This document shows positions 59,094 to 62,000 of a stretch of DNA of 62,000 nucleotides, piece by piece (within the stretch, counting starts at the first letter, position 1; the number at the start of each line of letters is the position of its first letter). The notes below the pieces were generated by a model that did no database searches, was not told the origin of the DNA, and saw nothing but the letters and a program-made list of their open reading frames with translations. The position numbers and the translations under genes were made by a program. This DNA comes from Mesostigma viride (taxonomy: Eukaryota > Streptophyta > Mesostigmatophyceae > Mesostigmatales > Mesostigmataceae): contig RPFO01000041.1 in NCBI GenBank assembly GCA_009746045.1, positions 7,286,613 through 7,348,612 of the forward strand, given 5' to 3'.

Positions 59094-59709
59094 AGTTGAA
59101 TGAGAGTTTACCACCGAGGGAATCCATGGCTCTTGCAGGAAAGTTGCCTTTATTATAATGAGCAAACACAGACGTAAGTCACGTCAAGTCCGAGACTGCA
59201 CGTAGCACAGACGACAGGGTCGTTATGCCAAGAGAGCGTGCACGCAAGAGCTAGCGTCCCGGTGCGACCAAGTCACACATATAGCTTGCTAGGGACGCGT
59301 CCAAGTATTCAGCTGCACTGTCACAGCTGAACTGTCAATCAATTGATTACACAGACTCTGGCACGCCTTTGGCGCGCAGATCTATCAATTGTCCATACGG
59401 CTAGTCCTGTGGACCTATCCGTACACTAGTCAGCATCAATTGTCTCATAGGTCCTGGCGCGCTACAGTGCGCCTACCTATCAATTGACCATCAAGTCCTG
59501 TACAAGTCCTGTCAACGTCCTGCGGACTATCAAAGTGACACTTGTACATCCTGTGTCCGTACGCGCCCACAGTGGCGCGCCGGGTACTGTCGGCACAGCC
59601 TAGGAAACGTCATAACTTTTACGTTCCTTAACCAAATGAGGCGTTCAAGGTGCCGTTGGAAAGAGCGTAACAATCTCTATCCATCTAACGTAAATCCTTT
59701 ACGTTAACT
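59094..59709 (-). repeat. Element 3 5' LTR (616 bp)
   Basis: Identical by eye to the other LTR of this element. CATCT follows at 59710-59714. Confidence 0.9.
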
Positions 59710-61053
59710 CATCTGCCTGTGCACAAACTGCACCATCCCCATTGAGTCTGTTTTTAGAAGAGTGGTGACCTGAAGTGGCCAAGGAGTGTTAGAAGTCATC
59801 TGATGAAGCAACTCCTTCAGATAAAGGCTTGTGTGAATGCCTTCACAAATAGCCCTGCATTCTGCCACATCACTGCTGACAGCCACCCGTTTGTGCAGGC
59901 GACTAAACCAGCTCACCAAACTCCCCAGGCCTTCCTGTCTGAGCACAAAGAGCCCTGCAGCTCTGCCCCTGACCTTGGAGACCTGCCTGCTGTCCATTGA
60001 GCTATCCACATACAGCTCCATGCAAATGGGTTGTGATAAATCCACTGCAGACAACAGAATGCCAGATGAAGCCCTGACCTGATCAGCCACCTTGGCAGAC
60101 CCTAGCTCCACCAGCATGTCATCAGGCAACCTGGCTATGACCATAAGGTCTGGCCTGGAAATGCCTGCCACCCAAGCAACCATGCCCCTCACCGTAGGAC
60201 ACAGTGCCTGTGTGATGGTTGGAGGAAGCTTACTAATGAGGGTCTCTTGATAATCATTGCCCCCCACCAGCAGCATACGCCATTCTCCCCCCTTCTTCAC
60301 CAGTGTGGCCTCCATGCCCACAAACAGCAGAGGCTCATTCTCCACCTGCCATTGCTCCCTACCCAGAGGAAACTTGGACTTAATGATGGAGATCAGCTCC
60401 TTAAGCCACGACGTGGGAGCTATCAGATGTAGGTCATCCCCGTGCAGCGAAGCATACACTGGTAGGCCTTCCCATTGCCCCAGAAACAGACAGGGGTCTA
60501 CAGGAGAGACCTTCAAGTTGCAATGCTCTTTCAGGAAACGGTTGAGAGTCTCCCTCCAGATTATTGGACTTGACCTCAGGCCCTCCAGGCCCTTGAGGAT
60601 TTTAAGGAACTCCGTGTGGATGTCCCTTTTCCATACAGCAGGCACCCTAACATAGAAAGGCGTCTTGCCCTCCCACTTTTCCTGTGCCACATCTGCATCC
60701 CCTTCCAGAAATGCCCTCTTGAAGTCTACCACCACTGAGCCATAGTCCAAGCCCTTGTTAAGAAGGCCTAGAAATACACACAGCAGCAGCCTCCAAGTGT
60801 CATGCAGCATGCCAGGGGTATACAACTCCTCAGCAGTGCACTCACCAGTACCCTTGAACTCATTCAGCACTGGTCTGACATGTGGTACCTTGACCCCGTC
60901 CACCTCCTTCATCTTGATGACAAACTTGAGCTTGAGTAGACGTCGTGCAGGAGGCAGGTCATTGACAGGTTCCACGCATTTCTTGGAGATCCAGTCCTCC
61001 CCAGATTTAATCAGACCCAGTGTGACCTGGGGACACATAATGGGAGAGGACAT
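59710..61053 (-). pseudogene. Element 4 pol: RT and most of RNase H
   Basis: From the palindromic element leftward: MSSPIMCPQVTLGLIKSGED, VPHVRPVLNEF, VDFKRAFLEGD, SLHGDDLHLI, LVKKGGEWRMLLVGG (no frameshift here), YVDSSMDSRQ, SSDVAECRAI and LKTDSMGMVQFVHRQM, where element 3 cuts it. It is uninterrupted by stops over this span. N-terminal pol domains are missing because of the palindromic insertion. Confidence 0.85.
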
Positions 61054-62000
61054 AGTTACGTTAAATAGTGCCGGAACCTTTTGCCGCCTGAGGCAAATCG
61101 GTCCGTAACACTATTTTGCCCGGAATAACCACTTCCGAGCACCCAAGTTAATTCGGCCGAATTAACTTGGGTGCTCGGAAGTGGTTATTCCGGGCAAAAT
61201 AGTGTTACGGACCGATTTGCCTCAGGCGGCAAAAGGTTCCGGCACTATTTAACGTAACTAAAACCTGGCCTCGTGGAGGGGGACGAAGAGCCCGAGACAT
61301 CCGCCTAGGCCGCTGAGCACGCACCACTAAATGCGCCGGAGCTGCCTCAGTGAGGATTCGAACCCCTGACCTCCAAGGTGCACGGGTTTTAGTTACGTTA
61401 AATAGTGCCGGAACCTTTTGCCGCCTGAGGCAAATCGGTCCGTAACACTATTTTGCCCGGAATAACCACTTCCGAGCACCCAAGTTAATTCGGCCGAATT
61501 AACTTGGGTGCTCGGAAGTGGTTATTCCGGGCAAAATAGTGTTACGGACCGATTTGCCTCAGGCGGCAAAAGGTTCCGGCACTATTTAACGTAACTAAAA
61601 CCCGTGCACCTTGGAGGTCAGGGGTTCGAATCCTCACTGAGGCAGCTCCGGCGCATTTAGTGGTGCGTGCTCAGCGGCCTAGGCGGATGTCTCGGGCTCT
61701 TCGTCCCCCCTCCACGAGGCCAGGTTTTAGTTACGTTAAATAGTGCCGGAACCTTTTGCCGCCTGAGGCAAATCGGTCCGTAACACTATTTTGCCCGGAA
61801 TAACCACTTCCGAGCACCCAAGTTAATTCGGCCGAATTAACTTGGGTGCTCGGAAGTGGTTATTCCGGGCAAAATAGTGTTACGGACCGATTTGCCTCAG
61901 GCGGCAAAAGGTTCCGGCACTATTTAACGTAACTAAAACCTGTGCACCTTGGAGGTCAGGGGTTCGAATCCTCACTGAGGCAGCTCCGGCGCATTTAGTG
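61054..62000. mobile_element. Array of palindromic elements (P-S'-P-S-P-S) in element 4
   Basis: P units of 206 bp at 61054-61259, 61391-61596 and 61729-61934. S units at 61260-61390 (131 bp, inverted), 61597-61728 (132 bp) and 61935 to the window end. All P copies here read GTGCCGGAAC where the viral-island copies read GTGACGGAAC, so this is a separate subtype. Left flank GACAT (61049-61053) is the expected TSD; the right copy is outside. P behaves like a shared terminal repeat, while the S unit occurs in both orientations. Confidence 0.8.

Larger units (their letters stand above)
51863..59709 (-). mobile_element. Element 3: complete retrotransposon nested in element 4 (7.85 kb)
   Basis: The target copy CATCT is present on both sides (51858-51862, 59710-59714) inside element 4's RNase H. 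The 616-bp LTRs (51863-52478, 59094-59709) look identical. ORF0 is intact; gag has several small indels; pol has the same frameshift as element 2. Primer region ATTGTAATACG on the plus strand at 59083-59093; its complement in the 3' UTR at 52921-52931. Confidence 0.9.
50112..62000 (-). mobile_element. Element 4: older copy on the minus strand, split by element 3 and palindromic elements
   Basis: From the right host edge at 50112: 3' LTR (50112-50728), 3' UTR with T-arm-like hairpin (51380-51396), and the C-terminus of RNase H. Element 3 with its CATCT duplicates interrupts at 51862. Pol resumes at 59710 and continues to 61053, where the palindromic array starts. ORF0, gag and integrase would lie beyond the window or are lost. 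Confidence 0.8.

Overview
The window is eukaryotic nuclear DNA, most likely from an alga or another protist. It joins a decaying giant-virus (NCLDV) island to a deeply nested cluster of LTR retrotransposons. Evidence for a nuclear genome: full LTR elements with target-site duplications (TSDs), a hAT-type transposon, plausible spliceosomal intron signals (GTAAGA, TACTAAC, CAG), and two host-like exons cut by transposons. The host lineage cannot be fixed from sequence alone.

Layout. 1-1968: 5' LTR and gag-protease of a conventional Ty1/copia element (minus strand), inserted in the end of a viral gene. 1974-17188: intronless, tightly packed, GC-rich viral genes on both strands (SNase-like nuclease, MYND finger, RING-like protein, a family I take to be DUF5767, small membrane proteins, three tandem paralogues sharing one promoter motif). 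Several are broken by frameshifts, and one membrane-protein gene is split by a 545-bp palindromic element with a 5-bp TSD, so the island is host-resident and decaying. 17189-17995: gene-free repeats.

17996-23303: remnants of two elements of one unusual LTR family. 23304-38486: a Ty3/gypsy element (minus) truncated in RNase H, with a hAT-like transposon in gag and complete element 1 in its leader; its 5' LTR sits in a host exon (38487-38769). 39060-46909: element 2. 46915-50111: host DNA with the 3' part of an acidic-protein gene. 50112 to the end: element 4 (minus), broken by element 3 (51863-59709, minus) and by an array of the same palindromic element found in the viral island.

The most interesting system is the family of elements 0-4. 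The LTRs are about 617 bp, run AGTT...AACT rather than TG...CA, and give 5-bp TSDs. The body encodes an extra 5' ORF ('ORF0'), a zinc-knuckle Gag, one in-frame UGA, then a polyprotein ordered integrase-protease-RT-RNase H. Copia order is PR-INT-RT-RH and gypsy order is PR-RT-RH-INT. The protease motif reads DTN in two diverged lineages. The presumed primer site does not look like a tRNA 3' end but is complementary (9-11 nt) to the element's own 3' UTR, which also carries a tRNA T-arm-like hairpin. A Gag, a readthrough Gag-Pol and ORF0 would together form the particle; self-priming is a testable inference.
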